Shown: piece after piece, positions 34,623-42,924 of the stretch | Numbering within the stretch: position 1 is the stretch's first letter | How the letters are laid out: each line of letters starts with the position of its first letter | NCBI RefSeq assembly: GCF_900543425.1 | Contig: NZ_UQRQ01000004.1 | Location: 1 to 64,000, forward strand | From: an uncultured Sanguibacteroides sp. | GTDB lineage: Bacteria; Bacteroidota; Bacteroidia; Bacteroidales; Marinifilaceae | DNA length: 64,000 nt | Direction: 5' to 3' | The notes under the pieces: generated by a model | The model's database searches: none | What the model saw: only the letters and a program-made list of their open reading frames with translations | Told to the model about the DNA's origin: nothing | Program-made: the position numbers and the translations under genes

Positions 34623-35186
34623 TCAGATAGTCATGATATCTTTCTCTTTCCGGGCAAAATATTCGTCCACTTTTTTACCGTATTCATCGGTTAGTTTCTG
34701 AGCTATTGCTTCGGCATCTTTGGCTTCGTCCTCCGGAAGTCCGTCTTTGACCATCTTCTTTACCTGTTCGATGGCATCGCGGCGTGCATTCCGTATACTG
34801 ACTTTGGCGGTTTCCGTTTCTCCTTTGCTTTGCTTTACCAGATCGCGACGACGCTCTTCCGTTAAAGACGGAACATTGATTCGTATGATCTCTCCGTTGT
34901 TGTCCGGATTTAACCCTAAGTTGGCTGCCATGATGGCTTTTTCAATGGGAGCGATCATACTCTTTTCCCACGGTTGTACGGAAATTGTCCGAGGGTCCGG
35001 GCTGGAAATGTTGGCAACTTGATTTAACGGGGTAAGACTTCCGTAGTAATCTACCATGACATCTTGTAAGATTTTCGGGTTAGCTCTTCCCGCTCTGATT
35101 TTACTTAATTCTGTTTCTAAGTGATTCAGAGCAGCTTCCATTCTTTCTTTGGCTTCGTCAAGATAAAATTGTACTTCCTCGTTCAT
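34623..35186 (-). CDS. frr: Ribosome recycling factor
   Basis: This 187-residue protein splits post-termination ribosomes together with EF-G. The conserved HLETELSKIRAGRANPKILQ, YGSLTPLNQVANI and PLTEERRRDLVKQ-type segments are all present (here PSLTEERRRDLVKQSK). The length is standard. It is the only gene between its promoter-like box and the GC-rich terminator. Confidence 0.97.
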   Translation of the reverse strand: MNEEVQFYLDEAKERMEAALNHLETELSKIRAGRANPKILQDVMVDYYGSLTPLNQVANISSPDPRTISVQPWEKSMIAPIEKAIMAANLGLNPDNNGEIIRINVPSLTEERRRDLVKQSKGETETAKVSIRNARRDAIEQVKKMVKDGLPEDEAKDAEAIAQKLTDEYGKKVDEYFARKEKDIMTI

Positions 35187-35223
35187 ATAAATTGTGATTT
35201 AATGTTATTTTGCCTATTTATTG

Positions 35224-35231
35224 CAAAGGTA
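35224..35231 (-). promoter_or_regulatory. Candidate -7 box of frr
   Basis: On the minus strand this reads TACCTTTG, matching TAnnTTTG, 38 bases before the frr start. No -33 TTTG is found at the standard distance. Confidence 0.5.
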
Positions 35232-35345
35232 TAAAAAACTTTATTTCAATCTATTCTTTTCGAGTTTTCCTTTGTGATATATTTTTTTAATAGCCAAGAA
35301 AGAAGGAAGGAGTCCGTCTGAAATTTTGTTTTCCTTTGAGTTTAT

Positions 35346-36587
35346 TTACTTCTTCATTTGGAAACTAATCGGCACGGTGAAAGAGACTTTTACCGGCTCT
35401 CCTCTCTGTTTTCCCGGTTTCCATTTAGGCATGGACTCGATAACTCTAACGGCTTCTGCATTTAAGATTTCGTCTACTCCCCGAACGACTTTTATCTCTT
35501 TGACACTACCGTCTTTCGCTACTACAAACTGAATGATTACCTTACCTTCTATCCCTTTTTTCTGGGCTTCAGCAGGGTATTTTATCTTTTGGTTAATCCA
35601 CTTTGTAATATCTCCTTCAGGGAAAGTGGGCATGTCTTCTACCGTGATAAAAGTATCTGTCGTATCCGCGGTAGCGTTGTTTGAATTTAGTGATAGAGTT
35701 TTTATAATATCTTGCTCCTGAGAGGATTCATTGTTTTGACAGGAGAAGGTAATAAAAAGAACTCCACAGAGTAAAGTGGCAGGTACGTAATTCAATATTT
35801 TGTACCTTTTTGTTTGTTGTTTGGTCATCATAATTATTCTTTTTTTTAGGTTAGAACATGCAAAATAATTCGTAAAAGAAAAATGAGATTTAAGTGATTG
35901 ATCTAAAATAAGTTGCATATAGCTTCCCGTTTGGTATTTTTGAATCACCCGGTGATCGGCAATGAATTCATGATTTTGGATGATGGCTTTTTTCAGTAAC
36001 CATGCTAAAGGGTTAAACCAATTGAATAGGCAAAAGAGATGGATAAATAACAAATCCAAACTGTGCATTTGTTGTATGTGTATCTTTTCGTGAGCGAAGA
36101 CCTTTTGCCGGATTTCTGTATCTTGCACGGATTGATTTACAAAGAGTAAATTGAAAAACGAAAAGTTCGGATAGGATTGGGGAAGGAAAACAATTCGTAT
36201 CCCTCGTATTTTTCGGGATGGATTCGTATTTGCTAAATGCCTTAATTGTAAAGTGGCTAAAATAAATTTAATAGACACAATGGTTACTCCCGAAAGATAG
36301 ATCCAGATCCAGTAATTTGGAGTTGAAACGGGAGTTTCAGTTACATTGGTATCCGTTAAAAAAATAGAGGCGAACGGGCTGTTTGTGATCCCCGGACTCT
36401 CCAGAAAAGAGTGGAATGGAATTGTTATTTGAATAAACGGAATAAGTTGAGCCATAAGCAGGATTCCGAGCAGGTAAAAACGGTTTGTATTGTAAAAAGT
36501 TTGTTTTTGCAATACCAGCTGATAATATCCCAATAAAACAATCAGTACGATTGTCGATTTTATGATATAAGGTAAGGAGGGTATCAT
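35346..36587 (-). CDS. BlaR1-like M56 metallopeptidase with TonB C-terminal domain
   Basis: This is a 413-residue membrane sensor-protease. Several hydrophobic segments (about 8-24, 38-55, 90-110 and one near 265-282) surround a cytosolic M56 zinc-protease domain with HEKIH (H166, E167, H170) and a later NHEFIADH. The last 97 residues (about 317-413) are a TonB C-terminal domain (KYPAEAQKKGIEGKVIIQFV), placed in the periplasm where BlaR1 has its penicillin sensor. By analogy it cleaves or inactivates the BlaI-type repressor encoded four bases upstream when an envelope signal is received. The signal and the role of the TonB-like part are unknown. Confidence 0.88.
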   Translation of the reverse strand: MIPSLPYIIKSTIVLIVLLGYYQLVLQKQTFYNTNRFYLLGILLMAQLIPFIQITIPFHSFLESPGITNSPFASIFLTDTNVTETPVSTPNYWIWIYLSGVTIVSIKFILATLQLRHLANTNPSRKIRGIRIVFLPQSYPNFSFFNLLFVNQSVQDTEIRQKVFAHEKIHIQQMHSLDLLFIHLFCLFNWFNPLAWLLKKAIIQNHEFIADHRVIQKYQTGSYMQLILDQSLKSHFSFTNYFACSNLKKRIIMMTKQQTKRYKILNYVPATLLCGVLFITFSCQNNESSQEQDIIKTLSLNSNNATADTTDTFITVEDMPTFPEGDITKWINQKIKYPAEAQKKGIEGKVIIQFVVAKDGSVKEIKVVRGVDEILNAEAVRVIESMPKWKPGKQRGEPVKVSFTVPISFQMKK

Positions 36588-36591
36588 GATT

Positions 36592-36969
36592 TTACTTTTT
36601 TTGTTCGGTCTGTTGAGCCTCTTTTACTTTTTGTAGGATCTCTTCCAACTCTTTCAAATCGATATTTTCCGATCGGGTGAGAAAGGAAACCATTTGTGAG
36701 TAAGAGTTTTCAAAATAATTTCCGACAAAATTCTTGAGAAATTTTCGGGTATATGTCTCTTTGTCCACAAGAGGAAAATACCGGTGACTTTTTCCAAAAG
36801 TTTCATGATCTACAAATCCTTTCTCCTGCAAAATCCGGATGATGGTAGAGACCGTATTATAAGCCGGTTTGGGATTGGAAAATTTCTCTACAATCTCTTT
36901 GACAAAGGCTTTGTTCAGATCCCAAAGAATCTGCATGACTTGTTCTTCTGCTCTTGTTAATTCTCTCAT
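36592..36969 (-). CDS. BlaI/MecI/CopY family transcriptional repressor
   Basis: This 125-residue protein has an N-terminal winged helix (about 5-75: LTRAEEQVMQILWDLNKAFV, then NTVSTIIRILQEKGFVDH) and a C-terminal helical dimerisation part ending in an acidic and basic helix. BlaI-type repressors bind the promoter of their own operon and are removed by proteolysis through the paired M56 protein, here the next gene after four bases. A strong promoter lies just upstream and is presumably its own target. Confidence 0.93.
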   Translation of the reverse strand: MRELTRAEEQVMQILWDLNKAFVKEIVEKFSNPKPAYNTVSTIIRILQEKGFVDHETFGKSHRYFPLVDKETYTRKFLKNFVGNYFENSYSQMVSFLTRSENIDLKELEEILQKVKEAQQTEQKK

Positions 36970-36994
36970 AGTGTTATATTATTTTTTATGTAAA

Positions 36995-37025
36995 CAAATA
37001 TAGAACTAATATTTTAGTTTTCAAA
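36995..37025 (-). promoter_or_regulatory. Promoter of the blaI-M56 operon
   Basis: On the minus strand a TTTG at 37025-37022 is followed after 19 bases by TATATTTG at 37002-36995, a full Bacteroidota -33/-7 match, 26 bases before the repressor start. The region is a likely site for autoregulation by the BlaI-type protein, although no clear palindrome was confirmed. Confidence 0.8.
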
Positions 37026-37093
37026 TTAAAAATGTAATTATTTTTTTATATGAGGAGTGTTTTGATTGTAATATACTTTGTATTAGTAGTTTA

Positions 37094-38521
37094 TTATTTT
37101 GATATTTTCCGGATTTTGTAATGAATGGCGGTAATAAAGATATTCATGAGTGGGCTGATTAAATTGAAGAAACAATAGGGAAGATAGTCGAAAGTAGCAA
37201 CTCCCAGTACACGTGATTGAGTTGCTCCGCAAGTGTTCCATGGAATCAGGACGGAGGTAACGGTAGCTGAATCTTCCAATGCCCGGCTTAAAACTTCGGG
37301 TTTAAGCCCGTGTTCTTTATAAATCTTTTGCATCATTTTTCCCGGTACGACAATCGACAGGTATTGATCGCAAGCCGAGATGTTGAAAAGGATACAAGAA
37401 CCGATGGTCGTTGTCACAAGCGAAGTGTCATTCCTGATAAAAGTAACCATGGCTTCGCTTATCCTTTTCAAGGATCCTCCGGCTTCCATCACTCCGCTGA
37501 AGACCATGGCCATCAGGATTAACCATACTGTACCGAGCATTCCTTCCATTCCTCGGGTGGAGAGTAAACGGTCGATGCCGGGAGACCCTGTTGATAATTC
37601 CATTTTACTGGAAATGACTTGTAAGATAATTTGGTATTTGTTGGAGAACGCCTCTCCTTTTGTCAAGTTATCAAGTAGTTCGGTTTGAAAAATGAAAGTA
37701 AATAGAATACCTAAAGCAATACCTGTTAACATAGCCGGAATAGGAGGAACTTTTTTAATGATGATGAATGCTAATAGAAGGGGAACCAGTAATAGCCAGG
37801 GAGTAATCCGGAAAGTTTCGGTTATGCCGGTCTTAATTGTTTCCGTGCCGGTCAAATCTATTTCATTGGTGTGGGTTAGCCCGATGATAACAAAAATAAT
37901 TAAGGTAATGATTAAAGTCGGTACGGTCGTGTAAATCATGTAGCGGATATGAGTAAACAGATCGGTTCCGGCAATTGCCGGAGCCAGATTGGTAGTGTCG
38001 GAAAGGGGGGACATTTTATCCCCGAAATAAGCACCGGAAATAATCGCTCCGGCAACAATACCGGAATTCATACCGAAAGCATGCCCTATTCCAATGATTG
38101 CGACACCCACGGTTGCAATCGTGGACCATGAACTTCCGGTTGCCAGAGAAACAATACCGGATATGACGACGGAAGCGACAAGAAAATAAGAGGGAGACAT
38201 CAGGTCTATTCCATAGTAGATCATCGTGGGAATAATTCCGCTTAGCATCCAGGTTCCACTCAAGGCTCCTATCAGGAGGAGGATAAGAATAGCCGGCATG
38301 GCCGAATTGATGGTACTGAGAATTTTACTTTGTATGTGCTTCCAGTCCACGTGATTCTTCCAGGCGATCAGGCCACTAAGGGTCGCTGCAATCATAAGTG
38401 CGATTTGATTGGCTCCTCCCAATGGGTCTTCAAAATAAAGAACATTTAAAAATAACAGCCCTATTAAAAAGAGAATAGGGATAACGGCCTGAACGAGTGT
38501 GGGAGATTTCGGATGTGTCAT
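37094..38521 (-). CDS. nhaC: NhaC family Na+/H+ antiporter
   Basis: About 475 residues from the ATG at 38521 (MTHPKSPTLVQAVIPILFLI); an upstream in-frame ATG adds a 19-residue basic leader not typical of the family. Some eleven to twelve membrane segments are visible, with family motifs around SGAYFGDKMSPLSDTTNLAP and CDQYLSIVVPGKM. NhaC proteins exchange sodium for protons and help pH and sodium homeostasis; some members exchange organic acids instead. It stands alone. Confidence 0.9.
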   Translation of the reverse strand: MTHPKSPTLVQAVIPILFLIGLLFLNVLYFEDPLGGANQIALMIAATLSGLIAWKNHVDWKHIQSKILSTINSAMPAILILLLIGALSGTWMLSGIIPTMIYYGIDLMSPSYFLVASVVISGIVSLATGSSWSTIATVGVAIIGIGHAFGMNSGIVAGAIISGAYFGDKMSPLSDTTNLAPAIAGTDLFTHIRYMIYTTVPTLIITLIIFVIIGLTHTNEIDLTGTETIKTGITETFRITPWLLLVPLLLAFIIIKKVPPIPAMLTGIALGILFTFIFQTELLDNLTKGEAFSNKYQIILQVISSKMELSTGSPGIDRLLSTRGMEGMLGTVWLILMAMVFSGVMEAGGSLKRISEAMVTFIRNDTSLVTTTIGSCILFNISACDQYLSIVVPGKMMQKIYKEHGLKPEVLSRALEDSATVTSVLIPWNTCGATQSRVLGVATFDYLPYCFFNLISPLMNIFITAIHYKIRKISK

Positions 38522-38639
38522 AGGATTGTTTTTTCTCGTTTTACGGGAATATACGATTTCTTTAAAAGATAGATTCAATTGTTTCGCTTCTCTAATACAC
38601 TAATTTTCAATTTCAGTTTTTATTTTCGCTGAACAAGTG

Positions 38640-38647
38640 TACTTTTG
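38640..38647 (+). promoter_or_regulatory. Candidate -7 box of the U32 gene
   Basis: TACTTTTG matches TAnnTTTG. Initiation near 38654 would fall almost on the ATG at 38657, so the ATG at 38666 is the likelier start codon. No clear -33 element is seen. Confidence 0.55.
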
Positions 38648-38665
38648 CCGTTCTAAATGTATCGT

Positions 38666-39907
38666 ATGAAAAGAACAGATTTTGAAATAATGGCTCCCGT
38701 GGGTTCTTATGAGTCTTTGGAAGCAGCCTTGCAGGCAGGAGCGAATTCCGTTTATTTCGGCGTGGAAGGATTAAATATGCGTTCCCGTTCTTCGGCCAAT
38801 TTCACGCTGGAGGATTTAAAGTATATCGTTGAAAAGTGCAGGGAAAGGGAGGTAAAGACTTATTTAACCGTCAATACGATTATTTATAATAACGAATTGG
38901 AGAAGATGCGCCAGATTATCGATTGTGTGAAATCGTCCGGTCTGACGGCTATCATTGCTTCGGATATGGCTGCTATTCTTTATGCCCGTTCTATCGGTGT
39001 AGAGGTGCATATCAGTACTCAATGTAATATTACTAATTTTGAGGCGGTAAAATTTTATTCTCAATTTGCCGATGTGGTCGTGTTGGCCCGGGAATTGGAT
39101 CTGGATCAGGTTATGACCATTCATCGCCAAATTGTAGCACAGGATTTAAGAGGCCCCAAGGGAGAGCTCATGCAAATCGAAATGTTTGCCCATGGGGCAT
39201 TGTGTATGGCTGTTTCCGGTAAGTGTTATTTGAGCTTGCACGAGATGAACGCTTCTGCCAACCGGGGAGCTTGTTACCAGATATGCCGTCGTTCGTATAC
39301 CGTGAAAGATACGGATAGCGAGGTCGAGTTGGAAGTGGACGGGAAATATATTATGTCGCCCAAAGATTTGTGTACGATAGGTTTTATTAATAAACTGATA
39401 GATGCCGGGGTGCGGGTGTTTAAAATTGAGGGACGGGCACGCTCTGCCGAATACGTGAAAACGGTATGCGAGTGTTACAATGAAGCGTTGGATGCTTATG
39501 TGGATGGAAGTTATTCCGTTGAAAAAATCGGGTATTGGAAAAAACGGCTCTCCACCGTGTTTAACAGGGGGTTCTGGGATGGTTATTATTTGGGACAACG
39601 CCTGGGAGAGTGGAGTGAGGTATACGGTTCAAAAGCCACGAAAAAAAAGGTTTGCATTGGGAAAGTGACCAATTATTTTACAAAACTGCACGTGGGTGAA
39701 TTTAAGTTGGAATCCTATGATTTGCAAGTCGGAGACGAGGTTTTAATTATGGGACCGACAACCGGGGTCGTGCAAATGCATGTTCCCGAACTTCGGGTTG
39801 ATTTGCAACCGATTCAACAAGTCGATAAAGGTACTCTTTTTTCTATGCCTGTCGAATCGTTTCTGCGTAGAGGAGATAAGTTGTATAAACTGATAGAAGC
39901 TGATTAA
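38666..39907 (+). CDS. Peptidase U32 family protein (TrhP/RlhA-like)
   Basis: About 413 residues, or 416 if the first ATG at 38657 is used. The N-terminus APVGSYESLEAALQAGANSV, the central AHGALCMAVSGKCYLS and the cysteine pair in ANRGACYQICRR are U32-family hallmarks. Despite the name, characterised members such as TrhP and RlhA support prephenate-dependent 5-hydroxylation of tRNA uridine or rRNA cytidine using an iron-sulfur cluster held by conserved cysteines. Which RNA this one acts on cannot be told from sequence. It is a single gene followed by the long repeat region. Confidence 0.87.
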   Translation: MKRTDFEIMAPVGSYESLEAALQAGANSVYFGVEGLNMRSRSSANFTLEDLKYIVEKCREREVKTYLTVNTIIYNNELEKMRQIIDCVKSSGLTAIIASDMAAILYARSIGVEVHISTQCNITNFEAVKFYSQFADVVVLARELDLDQVMTIHRQIVAQDLRGPKGELMQIEMFAHGALCMAVSGKCYLSLHEMNASANRGACYQICRRSYTVKDTDSEVELEVDGKYIMSPKDLCTIGFINKLIDAGVRVFKIEGRARSAEYVKTVCECYNEALDAYVDGSYSVEKIGYWKKRLSTVFNRGFWDGYYLGQRLGEWSEVYGSKATKKKVCIGKVTNYFTKLHVGEFKLESYDLQVGDEVLIMGPTTGVVQMHVPELRVDLQPIQQVDKGTLFSMPVESFLRRGDKLYKLIEAD

Positions 39908-40598
39908 TTGACAATTGTAAATTAATTGGAGAGAGTAAGAGCCTGAAATTAATTTTGATTTGCGATTGAACTTCTGCTCCCACCCTCTTTGAATTGTCAA
40001 TCTATAATTCGAAATCCCAATGACTAAATCCGTCTGATTGTAAATTTTAAATTGTAGATTGTAAATTGATATTTGCTTCAATTCCAATTTTGCTGTCTTT
40101 AAATCATAAATCGCAAATTCTTTTAATCACACTTAATCTCTAAATCCAAAATCATAGAATCTTTTAATCCCCTAATCTCCAAATTTCTTTGTTTTTTAAT
40201 CTACAATCGTTACGGGCTAACCCTCCGGGGCGGGGACGTTTCCGTCGGTCGTGTAATGCTTTTCATTCACTGCCCTCCGGGACTCGCTACGCTCGGACAA
40301 TCCGTCGTCCGGTCGTTCCGAAAATCGAACACGTACACTCGCCGCTCACTATTTATGCCCTTTCGTTTTATCTTTTCCCTTTTTTATTTATAGTTTACAG
40401 ATTAGATAGAGTTCCTGATTTTGCCATTTTTAAATCATCAATCTAAAATCCGAAATCGTAAATTTCTCTCCAATCCCGGAATCACCAAATCTCTTAATCC
40501 CAGAATCCTTTTAATCTACAATTAGAATAGCACATTGCACCCGTCCCCGTGGGTTATTTTCAATCACTTAATCACAGAATCTCTAAATCTATAATTTA
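39908..40598. other. Gene-free repeat-rich region
   Basis: These 691 bases lie between the U32 gene and the barrel gene. They consist of AT-rich words related to AATCTACAATTTAAAATTTACAATC in many degenerate copies, the GC-rich core of repeat copy B, and a further degenerate AT-rich block at about 40425-40560. An 85-codon frame across the core (40189-40446) is low-complexity read-through of the repeat, and I do not regard it as a gene. No RNA gene was recognised. Confidence 0.8.
40020..40299 (-). repeat. Dispersed intergenic repeat, copy B (inverted)
   Basis: The reverse complement aligns with 1-240 along most of its length. The GC-rich core at 40213-40299 pairs with 1-88 with only a few differences. 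The AT-rich part around 40065-40105 pairs with about 160-205 with two differences. Small insertions account for the length difference. The copies are about 40 kb apart in opposite orientation, both in gene-free DNA, which suggests a family of intergenic elements. Confidence 0.85.
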
Positions 40599-41429
40599 TT
40601 ATATGTTTTTATGCCGGAAAGGATTCAAGCGGGGCGGTTTTATATCAAACAAGTTATAACTTACGACCAGGGTTCCTCGTATCTGGAGCATTTTGTAATC
40701 GAAATATTGATTACTTGGCTTGAAGATATCTTTAAACCCCCATGATACTCGTAATCCGATTTCTACCCTGGAGAATAATTTGCGTTCGTATCCTGCGATC
40801 AGTCCCGCATCCCATGTATCCAAGATATCGCTAAAGTTAATTTTTAACGGTTCGTCATCGATGGCTCCCGTGTAGACTCCGTTATCGTCCATCATAAAAC
40901 CTTTATTTACGGTAACGTTGAACTTTCCTTTAATGATCCAGGCAAAATAGCCTCCTGCAAGAATTCGGTCTTTTTGGTTCCGGAACGTGTATTTAAAATA
41001 GAGGGGTACTTCCATCATGGTGAAGTCCATATTCATTTCAGCCGATCCTGTAAAACGGGCAATGACATCGTTTTTGGCATCGTTGAAACGTTGATTTTCT
41101 ATCCTGGCATCGGCATCGATGGCAACCTTTTTATAGGTGATTTCGGCTCCGATGGTCCAGTAACGATCTACCGGGAAGGTGAATTTTGCACCTAAAGAAG
41201 GGGAAAGTTTCGGATAGGGATTAAACGGATCAGGGACATTACTGAAAGGAAAAGGAATAGCTCCCCCGATATCGGTTCCCAATTGAACTCCTAAGGCGAA
41301 CCGGTATTCAACATTTTTACGATCGATACTATCCTGTTGAGCGGATGGAAGCGTTTGTTCCGTTTTTCGTGCAAAAAGAGTCAGGGAACAAAGAATAATC
41401 AAGACGGGTAAAAAAATATATTTCATCAT
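40599..41429 (-). CDS. PorT-like outer-membrane beta-barrel protein
   Basis: This 276-residue protein has an N-terminal signal peptide (hydrophobic stretch 4-18, ending TLFA). The rest is made of alternating-hydrophobicity strands such as YRFALGVQLGTDIGG and TWDAGLIAGYERKLFSRVEI, typical of the eight-stranded outer-membrane barrel family common in Bacteroidota. Translation may start at M1 or M2. It follows the PCMD lipoprotein gene by six bases, so the two probably form one transcript and may act together at the outer membrane. No specific ligand can be named. Confidence 0.75.
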   Translation of the reverse strand: MMKYIFLPVLIILCSLTLFARKTEQTLPSAQQDSIDRKNVEYRFALGVQLGTDIGGAIPFPFSNVPDPFNPYPKLSPSLGAKFTFPVDRYWTIGAEITYKKVAIDADARIENQRFNDAKNDVIARFTGSAEMNMDFTMMEVPLYFKYTFRNQKDRILAGGYFAWIIKGKFNVTVNKGFMMDDNGVYTGAIDDEPLKINFSDILDTWDAGLIAGYERKLFSRVEIGLRVSWGFKDIFKPSNQYFDYKMLQIRGTLVVSYNLFDIKPPRLNPFRHKNI

Positions 41430-41435
41430 GGTAGA

Positions 41436-42791
41436 TTAGTATTTGAACGTGAGGTTATCAACAGTTAATGTACTTCCTTTGGCTCCGAGGAAAAAGTCCC
41501 CTTTGTTACTGGAAGTCATGACGATACTGATGTGGGTAGGTTCCAGGTCGGAAGTATATTTGATAGGTATGACTATGTTCTTCCAATCGCGTAAGGAGAG
41601 ATCCGATCCCTTAAGGACAAAATCTCCTTCTCCTATGACGGTCAGGTCCGGTATATCTCTATCGTGATACTCTAATTCCCCTTTTCCGTTCCAATGTAAT
41701 AATTTGACCCAGATACGCCCTTCGTCGACTCCTTTTGCTTCTGTCAAAACATATTTGCCGTCTTTATTTTTAACGGATTGCTGTAACGTGTTTCCCGGTT
41801 TATATTTTGCATCTATGGAGAGAGAGGCCGGTCGATTAATAAACGGGATACCGAAGTAGGTCATTGCTCTCGGATCGTCCAGTTTGGATATATTCATCTT
41901 AAAATAACCGGTAAACAGAGTTCCGGCTGTAACGAGGTCTCCGATAAAACCTATACTTTGGATATCGGTGGAGATTTGGGCGGCTTTTCCCCCGTTATTC
42001 GAAACGGGTAAAGTCCCTTGTACAAACATGTTATTGGCGGTAGCCCAACCGAAACCCTTCCCCGGGATCGGATCGATATTTACATCTATGGTTCCCTCGT
42101 TGATCCATAATTCGAAATCTGAATTTTCAATAGGCGGTACAATCTGGATATTCCATACTCTTTCGTCTCCATTGTCGGCTATTAGTGTCAAATGTTTTAC
42201 ATCTCCCGGTTTTTCGAAATGGAAAGAAGTAATATCGGAACCCTCCTTCCACTCTCCGATATGGGAGATTTGTGCCTCGATATCGATTGGCCACTCTTCA
42301 ATGGCGTCCTTAAAGACGATTCGTACGTAATTATTTCGGATTCTTGCACTCACTTTATCTTCCGGGAAATTGGTGATTTTAAAATCGGAAATTTCGGCGT
42401 TCGGTTGATCTATAAGTATGATCTGGGCTAAATGAGGAACACCACTTTCTGAAATCAGATAAAAAGTTTGTGGTGTATACACATCGTTGAACGTAAATTC
42501 TTTCAAATTCAACGGTTGAGCGTTGGTGCTCATCGTTCCGTCGGTTGTTGATGAAAATTTTATTTCAGTAGATAAAGTTAACGGGAATAATTTTCTTCCG
42601 TACTTCAAAGGTATGGAAACAATATTATTCTCGATGGTTATATTGTTCTGATCGATTTGGATGCCTTGAGGGCTTATTCCGGTAACGGCAAGTGAAGTAA
42701 TATTGGCTTCATCACTAAGTTTATCTACTTTCGTACAGGCATTTAATATCAGTATACCTGTAAAAAAAAGAAGGATAAAGTAATTTCTCAT
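41436..42791 (-). CDS. PCMD domain-containing surface lipoprotein
   Basis: This 451-residue lipoprotein has a signal ending LILNAC with C19 as the lipidated residue. Residues about 25-215 form two Ig-like beta regions, the second ending DNGDERVWNIQI. Residues about 220-451 fit the PCMD (putative carbohydrate metabolism) domain: NSDFELW at its start, GFGWATANN, and at the end GDFFLGAKGSTLTVDNLTF. PCMD proteins of Bacteroidota are thought to bind glycans at the cell surface. It is paired with the downstream barrel gene. No SusC/SusD pair is present, so this is not a standard polysaccharide-utilisation locus. Confidence 0.82.
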   Translation of the reverse strand: MRNYFILLFFTGILILNACTKVDKLSDEANITSLAVTGISPQGIQIDQNNITIENNIVSIPLKYGRKLFPLTLSTEIKFSSTTDGTMSTNAQPLNLKEFTFNDVYTPQTFYLISESGVPHLAQIILIDQPNAEISDFKITNFPEDKVSARIRNNYVRIVFKDAIEEWPIDIEAQISHIGEWKEGSDITSFHFEKPGDVKHLTLIADNGDERVWNIQIVPPIENSDFELWINEGTIDVNIDPIPGKGFGWATANNMFVQGTLPVSNNGGKAAQISTDIQSIGFIGDLVTAGTLFTGYFKMNISKLDDPRAMTYFGIPFINRPASLSIDAKYKPGNTLQQSVKNKDGKYVLTEAKGVDEGRIWVKLLHWNGKGELEYHDRDIPDLTVIGEGDFVLKGSDLSLRDWKNIVIPIKYTSDLEPTHISIVMTSSNKGDFFLGAKGSTLTVDNLTFKY

Positions 42792-42924
42792 AATTTATTT
42801 TTCTGGTTAAGCAATACTTTACGTATTTGAGATTATAAAGTGAATTATTTATAGATGTATTAACATTATGGGACATTTTTGAGCAAAAAACGTACCAGAA
42901 TATTCTTATTTATGTTTTGTCTTT

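Noticed and set aside
40189..40446. 85-codon frame over the GC-rich repeat core
   Set aside because: It reads through a dispersed repeat, has no domain or signal, and has low-complexity ends rich in Phe, Leu and Tyr. The repeat explains its openness.
39908..40598. Possible CRISPR array in the repeat region
   Set aside because: The repeats are degenerate, irregularly spaced and without unique spacers of constant length, and no cas gene is present.
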